Shown piece after piece: positions 19,540-29,770 of a stretch of 45,015 bases of DNA. The first letter of the stretch is position 1. Every line of letters starts with the position of its first letter. The notes beneath the pieces were generated by a model. It saw nothing but the letters and a program-made list of their open reading frames with translations, had not been told where the DNA came from and searched no databases. This stretch comes from Gnetum montanum (taxonomy: Eukaryota > Streptophyta > Gnetopsida > Gnetales > Gnetaceae), in assembly GCA_015680685.1 (NCBI GenBank), contig MNCI01018082.1, positions 1,004,472 through 1,049,486 of the forward strand. The letters run 5' to 3'. The position numbers and the translations under genes were made by a program.

Positions 19540-21886
19540 ATGTCTCTCTCACAAGACTATGATAACACAACAACTAGCGAGGTAATTCATTGGAAAACCA
19601 ACGAAATATATGATGATGAAGACAAAGTTTGGAGTACTCAATCTTATACAAGAATATCCTATGTTCATGAACACCGCAATGGTACTCAAAGACTCTTGTC
19701 ACCCAACTCTAACACCTATAGTGAGGATGGGATATCCCATAGAACGAGGGGGCCTGTAAGGCTTAGGAGCTTGTCAATGGTTAATAGGAATTTCTCTAGG
19801 GATGATTGGGAGACTTATAAAAGTCATGATGAGTCTTCCAGTTCTTTCTCTTCGTCTACTTCTTTGATGTCAGGTCATGACACAGATGACCATCTCTCAA
19901 GGGGTATGCATAGAAATAAAAATTGAGCCCACAAGCAAAGTCAGGAACGCCAACATGAACGAAGACAACATCGTCCCGACTCACAAATTCATAACCTACC
20001 TAGTGACAATGAAACCCTACTGGCTACTAAGAGCCTAATGCATATACGAGAGGCTGTTCAAATACCCCACAAGCATCACAAGGAAAGCCGTCTACCTAGT
20101 CTTGATTTAAATAACTTTCTCAAGTTTCCAGGAGGTTATGATTTAGATCCGCAACATCATTTACAAGCCTTCCATGATGTCAGTGTATGGAACAATATTG
20201 ATAAAGGGTGGCAAAAAATTAAGCTCTTTTCTATGACACTTGTTGACCAAGAAAAAGTATGGTATAGGTCCTTAAATCCAAAATCAATTCGTAGTTGGCC
20301 AACAATGGTAGAACTCTGCACTAAAAGATATCAAACCTATGCAAGAGTGTCAGCCTTGAGGAGACAAATCCAAGAGTGGAAACAAGGGCAACATGAACCC
20401 TTGGACATGGCCTTAGAAAGATATTATTCATTGTTAAATAATTGCTTAGGCCACGGGTTCTCCAAGGAAAGGCTAATGTATCACATCATGGATGGGCTTC
20501 GTAATGAAACAAGGGAGACTGTAGGGATGTATGCCCCAGAGCAACTATATGAGCTATGAACCCACCAATTCCAAGAGCTTATCAAGTGGGTAGCAAAAGA
20601 AGAAGGAGAAATAGCTAAATGGGAGAATGTTGAAAGCTCTTGATAGGACAAAAATCTCAAAATAACAAAGGTCCATAATCATGAAGAAAAGAAATCAACT
20701 CACCTCAAGGAGGTGGAATCTCCATCTTTGCCAATATTATAATCACTAGATGAAATTAATGCAAAGATAAATAAGATGATGGAATGGGTATATGAAAAAC
20801 ATGGAGAATATGCCAACATTATTAGAGGTGGAACCATGCTAAATCAAGAAATAGGACCAGACACCACTCAATAATCAGAAAGAAGTTTTGAAGGAAATAA
20901 GGATAGGAGCTCAACTACAAATCATACGTATCAATGTGACGTTTGCTTGTACGATCACCCCAAAGGCCAATGCCCAATCTTGTCACATTTACATGAGTAT
21001 TGGGGAGGAATGTTACATCCGGATTTCGTACAAAAATACCGTGTTTAACCACAGTGGCAAAAACCCTAGTCGTGGGGGAGTTCACCATCAAATTTGTCAC
21101 ATCCTTTATACCACTCGAACCTAAGTCCTTATTATATTCAGCATCCTATTTCTCCAACTATGTCAACACCCTCTATTTCACCACATGATTAATATTCTCC
21201 AGAGTACTATCGACCCATGTCCTCTCCAACAAGATCACCACCTCCTATTCGTTGCATTTCTCCTTGGTCTCTATATTCTCATCATTCACCTCCTTCTACA
21301 TTGCCACTAGTTGTGCTAGAAGGTTTGGCACCATAGAGCCAACCCACAAACGTTACTTGTGCTACTACTATCAATAGTAGTGGAGGTCCTCCATAAAGTC
21401 AAAAACATCCTTTCTTTAGGCATGACTGTAGAAAGAGACAACATGGTTCTAAAACCACTACATCCACCAACTCAGCATAAGTCCAACTCTGTGATGCATC
21501 TTCTCCCTCGAACTCAACACCTCTTGTTACCTAATCAGGGCCACCAATCAACACTCCAACAACCATGTGGCCCAATGAATATAACCATGTAGGGAGACAT
21601 ATTGATCCTTGCATACCATCTTATGGTCATGGTTGCCATAGTGGATCAGCTCCTTATCACATGACTACATCTTATAATCTACCCCTCTATGTCCACTTTA
21701 ATCAAGTGTGTGAACCCTAATTTTGGTACATTCCTGCCACCACACTAAGCAACACCCAGTGGTTTGGATATGACCAAACCCTAATATTTCCAACATGCAT
21801 GGATCCAAACTTTCCATTTATTAATTCTCGTCATGATCAAAGGTTTAGTCATGGGGGATACCTCCATTCTAACAAGTATAATTAGT
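19540..21886 (+). pseudogene. Element E gag, a distinct subfamily
   Basis: Starts MSLSQDYDNTTTSEV at 19540. The N-terminal domain differs from A, C and D. A Ser-rich linker precedes the core (20038-20559), which has LDLNNFLKFPGGYDLDPQHH, QHEPLDMALERYYSLLNNC and IMDGLRNETRETVGMYAPEQ, clearly the same gag fold. The zinc knuckle CDVCLYDHPKGQC is at 20935-20973. After it, the frame reads through Pro/Ser-rich sequence to a C-terminal part ending FSHGGYLHSNKYN at about 21886, with stops on the way. No protease follows, so E looks like a gag-only element. Fewer stops per length than C suggests a younger copy. Confidence 0.8.
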
Positions 21887-23535
21887 AAATGTTTTTCCTT
21901 TTGTTTGGTTTTATAATTTTTTTTTCAATTATTTGTTTTCTAATTTCTTATTTTTCAATTTGTCCTTTTATCTTTTTGAGGGTAATCTCATTGTTGAATA
22001 AAAAACTCATGTGACTTGTTAGTTGAGGTGTTATTCTCTGCTATCAAATCTCAAGTGACTAATTATTTGGATAGTAAGCCCACAAAATCTACCCATCCAT
22101 TCTATGAATAAGAGGTTCTACTCTGGGTACGATGATGTTCTTGTCATTATTAAACCTTAAAAGTAATTTTGTGCTCATTATGCCCAGAGTGAAAAATGAT
22201 GGACTAAGAGGGAATGGCCAAGGTGTGACATCAAGAGGACTTGTGGATTCTCTTTGGTGACATCTGTCAGTGCTATCATGCAGCCTAGTATCTACTAAGA
22301 TCCTTGTAGATCTAATGAAAAATTGGAGTAAGAGTAATAAAGACACTCAATAAAGAAACTTAATGCTGTTTTAGGGGTTCCATTGGAACGACATGCATGC
22401 ATGCCTGAAGGTTGGCGGATTCTTCGGTTCACTGTTGGAAAGGACAAAGTGCCAAAGTAGCTAAAAGAAGAAAAGAAAAGAAAACATTAAAGAAAATACC
22501 AAAGAAGAACATGCCATAAAGAAATTTCAAATCACTCCTCCCTTGGAGAAAATGCCAAGTCATCGTACACCTTGCTGTCATAGTGCTCTTATGGTTGTCC
22601 ATCATTGGATGAAACAATGTGATGTCACTGATTAGAGGCATGGACTTGGTCTTGATCTTGGAGCAACAGACTAATGACACATTAATCACTCCCTAGATTC
22701 AGGATTCATTATGGCCAAGGTTAGTTACCTCATGTTCCAATCTCTACAATCTTTTCTACGATTCGTTTCACCTCACTATCTATGTATTTCTAACTTGTGT
22801 CTTGTGTGGCATAGAACTCATACCTCATCATGGTGGTATTTACATGTGTGTGTTTTGTGGAACTAGTGTGGATTGCATTTAACCCTTTTAGCACCTAAAG
22901 ACATTTTTAGGTGTGGTTACGTAAGGGCATGATAGGTAGGAACCTGCTTTGGGGAGGACCCACTTGCGTAACTTTTGTAAGTTGCACTCTTTGCACATCA
23001 CCACATCATCTTACACCTTCCAAGTATTGCATTGCTACAATTATTTGTCCTTTTATCATCACTTTAATTCAAATGTTCTTGTGCACCACTACATATCCTT
23101 TTTCCTTACCCTATTCACAAACTTCATTGTAAAATTCCACTTCATTACACTTTTGGTGCCTTTAGGTTTGTTTAATGTTACCCTAGATCTTTCAAATTAA
23201 CCTTAAATCCTTCATTTTTGACCTTGGAAATTCAAAGATACATCAGTTTTTCCAAATACCCTATCTTCAAAGGGACATGATATTGGGTACCTAATATTGG
23301 GTCCACGCTAGTGGGTAAGCAATATCGCATCTATAAAAACTATATAGATGGACCCCCCGTGCACGTCAACGTCATTTTTCACTATTCATGCGAGGGGAGT
23401 TGTTGAAATTTTCTTCCATGAATTTTCTAGCTTGCACACCTATCATTCAACCATTAATAACTTGCTCATTAACGCTTCGATTCTCGTTCTGATCGAAGTT
23501 GCTTAAACACAAAGTGTTTAACTGAGTCGTGGGGG
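21887..23535 (+). other. Element E 3' region
   Basis: Non-coding, T-rich at first (21890-21970). It contains family blocks shared with the 3' regions of A, C and D: the TGTGACATCAAGAGGACTTG segment, the GGGCATGATAGG and CTTTGGGGAGGACCC block, and an AGTCGTGGGGG motif at 23525-23535. Between 23271 and 23340, CATGATATTGGG, TAATATTGGGTC and a CTATAAAAAC box resemble the U3-TATA arrangement of the family LTRs. I could not find LTR ends there. Confidence 0.45.
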
Positions 23536-23851
23536 AAGGGTATGCTTCAAGTTACACTTAGTTTTTTTGAAATTCATCATTTCCCAAAGGATATTATCAA
23601 GGGTAAGTGACCTCGAAAATGCTAAATCGTTTACCAAATTAATTTTATTTCTTCACCTAGACCGTGAAAATTATTTTTTAGAGTCACCTAATCAAATTGG
23701 GCCCAATATCAAAACCTTTAGGGGGATTTTTGTGAAAATCTCTAACTCTGAATCATGCTAAGCAAGAAATGAATTTATTAAGGGCAAGAAGTAAGGTATT
23801 CATCTAATTTTGTAAATAGCCTTATTGATAATTGATCCTGTGTGATTGTAG
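23536..23851 (+). other. Leader of ORF F, origin unclear
   Basis: About 315 bases of AT-rich sequence upstream of the ATG at 23852, which is preceded by TGTGATTGTAG, a splice-acceptor-like string. No LTR end or primer-binding site recognised. Confidence 0.35.
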
Positions 23852-24660
23852 ATGGGTCCTAAAAGAGGAAAATAAGGAGGACCCTCTCAGGATGTATCCA
23901 AATAACCAAGGAGAGATAGAGGCCAAGCACCTCTCGAAGAACACATAGAGTAGAAGGCATAATCATTCAGCATTCATCAAGAACACCCTATCACTACACA
24001 ATCAAAGCATGCTGAAGGTGGAGACAGCAGGGCACCTGAATAAGGAAAACATCTCACGTTGTCTTCGGAAGGTATTTAGGTAGTTCGTGAAAGGTCCATG
24101 TCAACAACTGTGATTGTGGAACTTAATTTTGAACCTTTCCCTGAATTTGCCCCCGAGGTAGTCAGAGACCAACTTAAAGGGTCTCCACAGTGGCCTATTC
24201 TCTCTAAAAATGGTGATTGGTACCTCGGGGGACGTACTAATTTGGGAACAATAAGGAAGAAGGCACCACCATTGATATTAGTGGGATTCTTGTTGATTTC
24301 TCTACCAAGGCCATTTTGAAAGTGTTGAATATTCCAAATATAGGGCCTAAGGTTACTCACTTATCCACTTTCTCTGATGTAGATGCACACAAGATATGGT
24401 TAATGAGGACATATGGCAAGGAGGATAAAGCATATGGAGAGCTCACACTTGAAAAGAGGATTGTGTTGACCGAAATCGTCGACGTGAGGCTGGAAGGGAA
24501 AAACAAATGCCGAAAGATTGTCGAAGAGACACAGCTGACCCTACCCTCATGTGAGGGCAAGCTAGAAAAGAAATAAAAGGCAGAGTGCCATGGATGGTCT
24601 GCACGCAAATCAACTAAGAACTTCCTCGAGCGTAAGCTGTGGCCTATGCTGGGGTTATTA
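23852..24660 (+). pseudogene. ORF F part 1: putative plant transposon protein-like (PF20167-type), decayed
   Basis: From ATG at 23852 (MGPKRGK) the same frame runs, with stops, into an open stretch at 24098-24319 (TVIVELNFEPFPEFAPEVV, then WPILSKNGDWYLGGRTN). After one frameshift near 24250 it continues at 24316-24576 (LKVLNIPNIGPKVTHLS onward) to KNFLERKLWPMLG at about 24655. A segment of the type IDFSTKAILKVLNIPN, then Trp/Pro-containing KNFL..LWPM, then after the interruption LPFTCLIRKLC (26336 onward), matches my recollection of the plant transposon-protein family. Such proteins occur on plant mobile elements; their biochemical role is not known to me. Assignment is by motif order only. 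Confidence 0.5.
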
Positions 24661-24664
24661 TAAC

Positions 24665-26191
24665 TGGTGACGCACGAAATGTAAACAAAGCGTGATTGCG
24701 ACAGTGTACACAGAAGTGTAAAATAGATAAAAATAGAGTGAACAATGTAATGGAAGACAATAATGAACTGTATTGTATTGCTTAACAAGAATGTGCACCA
24801 GTCAAAGTGTAGTTGCATATGTCGATGGCAAGTTACGCGCTAAGCCCCGGAGTGATGTGTTTATAGGTGCTTGGATACTAGGAGTCACGTGCGTCTGAGC
24901 ATCCAAAGTTGCTAGTCGATGCTCCTTAAGCTGTCAACCTTCAAAATTGTCAACCTCGTTTATGTGAATGGATGAGGCATTTATAAGGTTTGGCTAGGCT
25001 CTAGTGCAGAATTCATGGGTGGAATCAACGGCTGAGAAATGAGATTAAAATGGATCATGTGACAAGTGTTTAATGGATAGCTACATGTGAATTGGACGTG
25101 TGTAGGTAGGCTATGTTCTTGACCAGATGCACTGTATCTTACAATGTGTATTAGCTTACGCAAGCTAGCTTATGCCCATAGAAGAAGATATAATTTGGAA
25201 CGTAAGAGCTTGACAAGCTCATAAGTGGTGAAAATTTACAATAACAATGATAGTGTACAACAAGAGAAATTGACTCCGGCTTGCGTGGAACTTCTCGATC
25301 CTTGAATTGACTACTGTAGAATGTTGATGTGAGTGGTTTTGTGGCTGTTTGAGGCATTTCTATTTTACAAAAGCTTCCAGCGTGAGTTTATTTTGTTTTG
25401 GTGTTTCCTCAGCGTGTGTTTGGCGTGCTTTTGACTGGGCGTGATCAGTACTCACGCTGCTAGTGTGACCTTAGCATGAGTAAGATGAAAATGATATATT
25501 TCACACCAATTTTTGTTGTTTGAAGCCTGTTATTTAAGTGAAATGATTGCCTGACTGTGGTTGACACTGAGAGTGATCTACATGTTGAGAACTAAGCTTG
25601 GGTGTGCCTTGTTTTGAGCCACTTTTGGTAGCTCACACTGAACTCATGCTGCCAGCATGCCCTGAGCATGAGTAACAAAATCTTTGTGATTTTGGACCTG
25701 AAGTTTGGAATTTTGGAGGCTGGGACTTGAAGTAATCATCAATGGACATTGAGGATGACTTGCACCTTCGAATTCAGACCATTTTGACTTGGTTTTAAGG
25801 CTCTTGGAGTTTGTTCATGCTGGGCGTGATCAACACTCATGCTGTACTCATGCTACCAGCGTGACCTCAGCGTGACCTGGGAAAATTTATGTAATCTAGC
25901 CCAAAATCTAAACTCCCGAATGTTGAAACTTGAAGTATGAAGATGACTTGCACCCTCAGATTGGACCATCTTTGACTTTATCTTGAAGTCATTAGAGTTG
26001 CTCATGTTGAGGGAAAGCTTTGCTTGACAAGCCCAACATGAGCAAGGCTGGCTTGAGTTTCATGCCTTAGCCAAATTTTTCCCTCCTGAAAGCTCAAAAG
26101 GCTCTAAGTTATTCTCGTTTGAAAGGGTTAGGTCGAAATTAGTGGTGTTTCAAGGATCTACTTTAAAATTGGCACATATCGCATTTTCCCA
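24665..26191 (-). repeat. Candidate solo LTR (G) of an unrelated element, inside ORF F
   Basis: The coding sequence of F stops near 24660 and resumes near 26200. The 1527 bp between begin TGGTGACG and end TTTTCCCA on the plus strand. Read on the minus strand this gives TGGGAAAA...CGTCACCA, with LTR-type TG/CA ends. The minus strand has a TATA box (CCTATAAAC, 24868-24859) about 200 bp before the end, as expected for R-U5. The U3 part carries diverged AGCGTGAG-type repeats. The flanking five bases (ATAAC and ACAAA) do not match cleanly, so the duplication is decayed or the ends are a few bases off. Confidence 0.5.
25425..26070. repeat. Diverged tandem units with GCTGGGCGTGATCA / AGCGTGAC motifs
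   Basis: Three to four imperfect units of roughly 190 bp share two parts: a core of GGGCGTGATCANNACTCACGCTG followed by CCAGCGTGACCTCAGCGTGA, and a spacer of GACTTGAAGTNATCAT...GATGACTTGCACC. Units sit near 25433, 25630, 25815 and 26005. The core contains near-inverted AGCGTGAG/CTCACGCT words. They lie in the U3 part of the candidate LTR G. Confidence 0.6.
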
Positions 26192-27740
26192 ACAAAAGGA
26201 TTGAATAGAATTTCTAACTAGGCAGTAAGAGGAAGTTCCATCTTGATGGACAAGCTTGATGCCAACCTACCCCATCTATATCTCACAGAAATTTTAAAGT
26301 AGTTTGAAGAACGTAAGATAGGGAAGTTCGCATTGCCTTTTACCTGCCTAATCAGGAAGCTGTGCTGACATGCTAGAATTCTAGGGTACACCAATGATGT
26401 CTCCAGAAAGGCTGAAAATGCCTCATTTGCTGAATTACTAAAGCCCCCAGCCCCAAGAAAAAGTGTTGGTGAGACATTGGAACCTAAGCAAGAACAAATG
26501 GTGGGGCCCACTACACTTGAAATTTCAAGGCCTGGCCAACTTCCAGATACAAGGCCTAGTCAACAATAGGAAGTAGGGCCCAGTACACAACTTACAGACT
26601 AGTAAGATCAACCGCCACCACTACTGTAGGACTATCGACTGTTGATGAGCCATCTCATGGCTATCGCTGAATCGATCAATTGGGGAAGCCGTGATGAAGC
26701 CAATCTCTTCAGGGTCATTGATGATGTTGTACAACTCACGGTCTCAATTGATTGCACATGGGGCAAGGTGTTCATCCAAATAGGAGAAGGGGAATCACAC
26801 TAGTCATAATAGATCTCTAGAAACACTACATCCTTTTAAGTGCAACTAGAAACTGGTGAAGGTGCCATAGTAGTGGTCATGTAGCACTAGGATGCAACGA
26901 GAGTAGCCGAAGTGGTTGTAGACCACATAAAATAATCATTTAATATCCTTGTTGTGCCACCAGCAAATTTTATAGTAGCATGCGATGCTCAAACCTTGGC
27001 CAGTCCTTCAATGACTTCTGTAGATCATGAGGATGTTCTAGATCGGTTACTGTAGATAGGACAAGTGATGATGTTATTGTTTGACATCCCTCAAGATGTC
27101 ATAGCAACACAGTCAAACCTCATTTCTACAAAAGGGAAGCTAGCCATGGTAGAGGTCAGGGCTGAACATATAGAGGAGGAGTTAAAAAGACTCCAAGAAA
27201 AGCTTGTGACCTTGCAAGCTACACAACGAGATCCATCCTAATTCATCCCTATAGACCAGTTAGAATCCTTTCAGATAGAGTAACTGACTATATTGATGGT
27301 AGATAATAAAAGAGTGGCAGAGGAAAAAGAGAAGGTTGATTGGGATGCTTCTAAGGCACAAGCTCAAACATATGCACATGCCAAAGCACTCAGGGCCTCA
27401 CAAGAAAAAAATAAAGACCCCACTGCCTAAAATCTCTAGTTGACCACAATAGGAAAACAAAAGAATGTTCTCGAAGAAAATTTTTAGCAATTATGAGAAT
27501 AATTAATAAGGGTCATACAAGATATGAATCGCTTGGCTAGAGAAAACAAAACCCTCTTAATGAAGGAGGTACACGTGATCCGTTAGAAGATGACAATTGA
27601 AATAAGCACATGACAAAATAAGGTCAAGTGACATGAGAAGCTCGAGCACTGCAGAGATCAAGTGGGGATGTACAAATAGGTGATTGAAAAAGAAATCCAT
27701 ATGGCCAAAGCCCACATTAACACTCTCAGTGTTCAGAATG
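26192..27740 (+). pseudogene. ORF F part 2: end of the domain and a long coiled-coil tail
   Basis: Continues F after the inserted LTR: MDKLDANLPHLYLTEIL, then GKFALPFTCLIRKLC (about 26245-26360), which closes the transposon-protein-like domain. A Pro-rich spacer (26430-26640) follows, then a long, stop-riddled but recognisably helical, Glu/Lys/Gln-rich stretch, for example VEVRAEHIEEELKRLQEKL near 27150 and RVAEEKEKVDWDASKAQ near 27310. This looks like a coiled coil. It is cut at about 27740, where C protease sequence begins, apparently by deletion. I do not recognise a function for the tail. Confidence 0.5.
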
Positions 27741-28180
27741 TTTATGGGTTGTCGTATCCAGCAGATATGCTAGTGATTCAAGTTAATAATTGCAATGGGG
27801 ACTTCGTAATCATAATGGAAAGAACATGGCTAAGTATGATTGATGCATGCCTGGGAATACGTGATCTTTCCATAGAGATATCAAAAGAAAATGCGTTTGG
27901 GAAGATTAAGAAGAAGAAAGTTCCATGCATCGCATATAGTGACATAGGCTGCAACTGTGTGTAGAAGTCCTGGTTTGTACAATGCTTAACATTACTTGCA
28001 TACAACCAGTGTGTACAAGTAACTAACATACAAAGATGCTTGTATGCAGTAGCCACAAGATAGGAAGGCACCCAATGGTCGACAGCTGACCTAGAGAGCA
28101 ATTCAACTTTATGCATGGAACCAACTAAGAGCTTGACTTGTGCCTATATTGATAGCATAGATACATTAGAGTAAGTCCAT
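27740..28180 (+). pseudogene. Element C protease, C-terminal remnant
   Basis: Open from the F junction to 27961: YGLSYPADMLVIQVNNCNGDFVIIMERTWLS, then the Lys-rich KIKKKKVPC, matching the protease end of A (2848-3051) and D. The catalytic DSG segment is gone along with about 350 bp of C. The first 20 or so residues of the open frame that spans the junction come from the coiled-coil tail of F, so this frame is an accidental chimera. After the stop at 27962 the linker to RT continues (INWGKLEIPDEFKQEPL near 28216). Confidence 0.75.
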
Positions 28181-29770
28181 CACCAAATTCCCAATACTGA
28201 CATTGAAAATATCAACTGGGGGAAGTTGGAAATCCCTGATGAGTTTAAGCAAGAGCCCCTTGACTTAAAACTGTTGCCCACCGGTATGGAGTATGCATTT
28301 CTCAAGAATGGAAGACCAATAATCATTAATGCTAGGCTCACTCCTCAACAAAAAGAAAGACTATTGAAGATGGTAAACAAATGGTCAAAAGCCTTTGCTT
28401 GATCATATTCTGAATTAACCAGAATAGATCTTAGGATATTCCAACATAGAATTTACATTGACCCCTCTATGACTCCTTGATGACAACCACAAAGACGACT
28501 GAACCCAAAGGTTAAGCAAGTAGTTAAGGAAGAAATGAAATAACTTCTGAAGGCTGGGTTCATTTACCCCATTGTTGTAAGTGAATGGGTTAGTCCACTA
28601 GTCATTGTGCCCAAAAAATGTGGTACATGGAGGGTTTGTATAGACTTTAGGCTATTGAACATGGCAACATTTAAAGATCATTTCCCATTGTCATTTGTTG
28701 ACCAAGTCTTAAATACCATTGTAGGGCATTGTTATTATGGTTTTATGGATGGTTACAGTGTGTACAATCAAATCCAAGTAGCACTAGAAGACCAAGACAA
28801 AACTACATTCACGAGTCCTTGGGGGACATTTGCATATAGGCAGATGTCATTTGGCTTGTGCAATCCTCCAGCAATGCTTCAACGTTTGGTTCTTAGTATA
28901 TCTTAGCAACAAATAGGGAATGGTATGGAGGTTTTTATGGATGATTTCTCCACCTACGGAGTGGACTTTGAACAAGCATTGGACCGATTAGAGCAAGTAT
29001 TGAAACAATGTGTTGAAACCAACCTAAGGCTCAATTGGTAGAAAAGTCATTTAATGGTCCAAGAGGGCATTGTATTAGGGCATAAAATTTCACAAACAAA
29101 GATAGAGGTAGATCCTGAAAAATTAAAGTCATCCAAGGAATCACTCGTCAACCTGAAACTATAAAAGATGTTCGATCATTCCTTGGACATATTAGATATT
29201 ATAGACGCTTCATCGAGAACTTTTCGAAGATTGCAAAACTGTTGGTAGAATTAATGAAAAAGGATGTATCCTTTGAATCGACCAAGGAATGTGAGTTAGC
29301 CTTCCAAAGCTTGAACCAGAAGCTTATAGAAACACCCATTCTACAAGCTTCTGACTAGTCTAGACCATTCCATATAATGACTGACGCATCCAATTTTGCT
29401 TTAGGAGTCATACTTACAAAGTCAGATGAGCATAAATGTCCCTATTATATTCACTGTGCAAGTTGAAGTATTTTTGGTGCACAACTCAACTACATCATAA
29501 CAGAAAAAGAGTTAATGGCTGTGGTGTTTGCATTAGAGAAATTTAGGCACTATGTATCAGGTTATAAGGTATTTGTACACTCAGATCATAGTGTGACTCG
29601 ATTCCTTATGAATAAACCAACGGTGAGCCCTCGCATCATATGATGACTTGTGATCCTGTAAGAGTTCGATCTCACAATAGTAGATCGTAGAGGCACCGAG
29701 AATGTTGTTGTCGATCATTTATCTTGGTTGTGATGGGACAAAAAAGAGGATGAATACCCAATTTCTAATC
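28181..29770 (+). pseudogene. Element C reverse transcriptase and RNase H
   Basis: Replication enzymes of the element. RT motifs in order: SEWVSPLVIVPKKCGTWRVCIDF (28587-28640; read in two parts), PLSFVDQVLNTIVGH, GFMDGYSVYNQIQ, TTFTSPWGTFAYRQMSFGLC, then VFMDDFSTYG with the catalytic Asp pair near 28938, EGIVLGHKIS, and the SFLGHIRYYRRFIENF motif near 29175. RNase H follows: MTDASNFALGVIL with a catalytic-type Asp (about 29380), ITEKELMAVVFALEKFRHYV, and VHSDHSVTRFLMN. Several stops and at least one frameshift (near 29130) make it inactive. This is the most complete copy in the window and the basis for the Athila/Tat assignment. Confidence 0.88.

Larger units (their letters stand above)
18543..23535 (+). 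mobile_element. Element E: diverged gag-only relative, 3' LTR missing
   Basis: A family 5' LTR, a tRNA-Asp type PBS and a diverged gag are followed directly by a 3' region, with no protease, RT or integrase. The 3' region has recognisable family blocks: a GTGTGACATCAAGAGG segment near 22210-22270 and the CTTTGGGGAGGACCCACT block at 22918-22975. No second LTR is found before C resumes at about 27740. Its right end is therefore uncertain; 23535 is only the last family-like motif. The expected duplication would be TTATA (18538-18542), but it cannot be confirmed. Confidence 0.7.

Noticed and set aside
24357-24818. 153-codon minus-strand hydrophobic frame
   Set aside because: Half of it lies antisense to ORF F and half in the candidate LTR G; no family resemblance and no context.
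25425-26070. Regularly spaced repeats as a possible CRISPR array
   Set aside because: Units are long, strongly diverged and lie in eukaryotic LTR-like DNA; no short identical repeats with unique spacers.
18538-27745. TTATA (18538) and TTTATG (27741) as a target duplication of a complete E insertion
   Set aside because: No 3' LTR precedes 27741, about 350 bp of C are missing, and the match is imperfect; a deletion explains the junction better.
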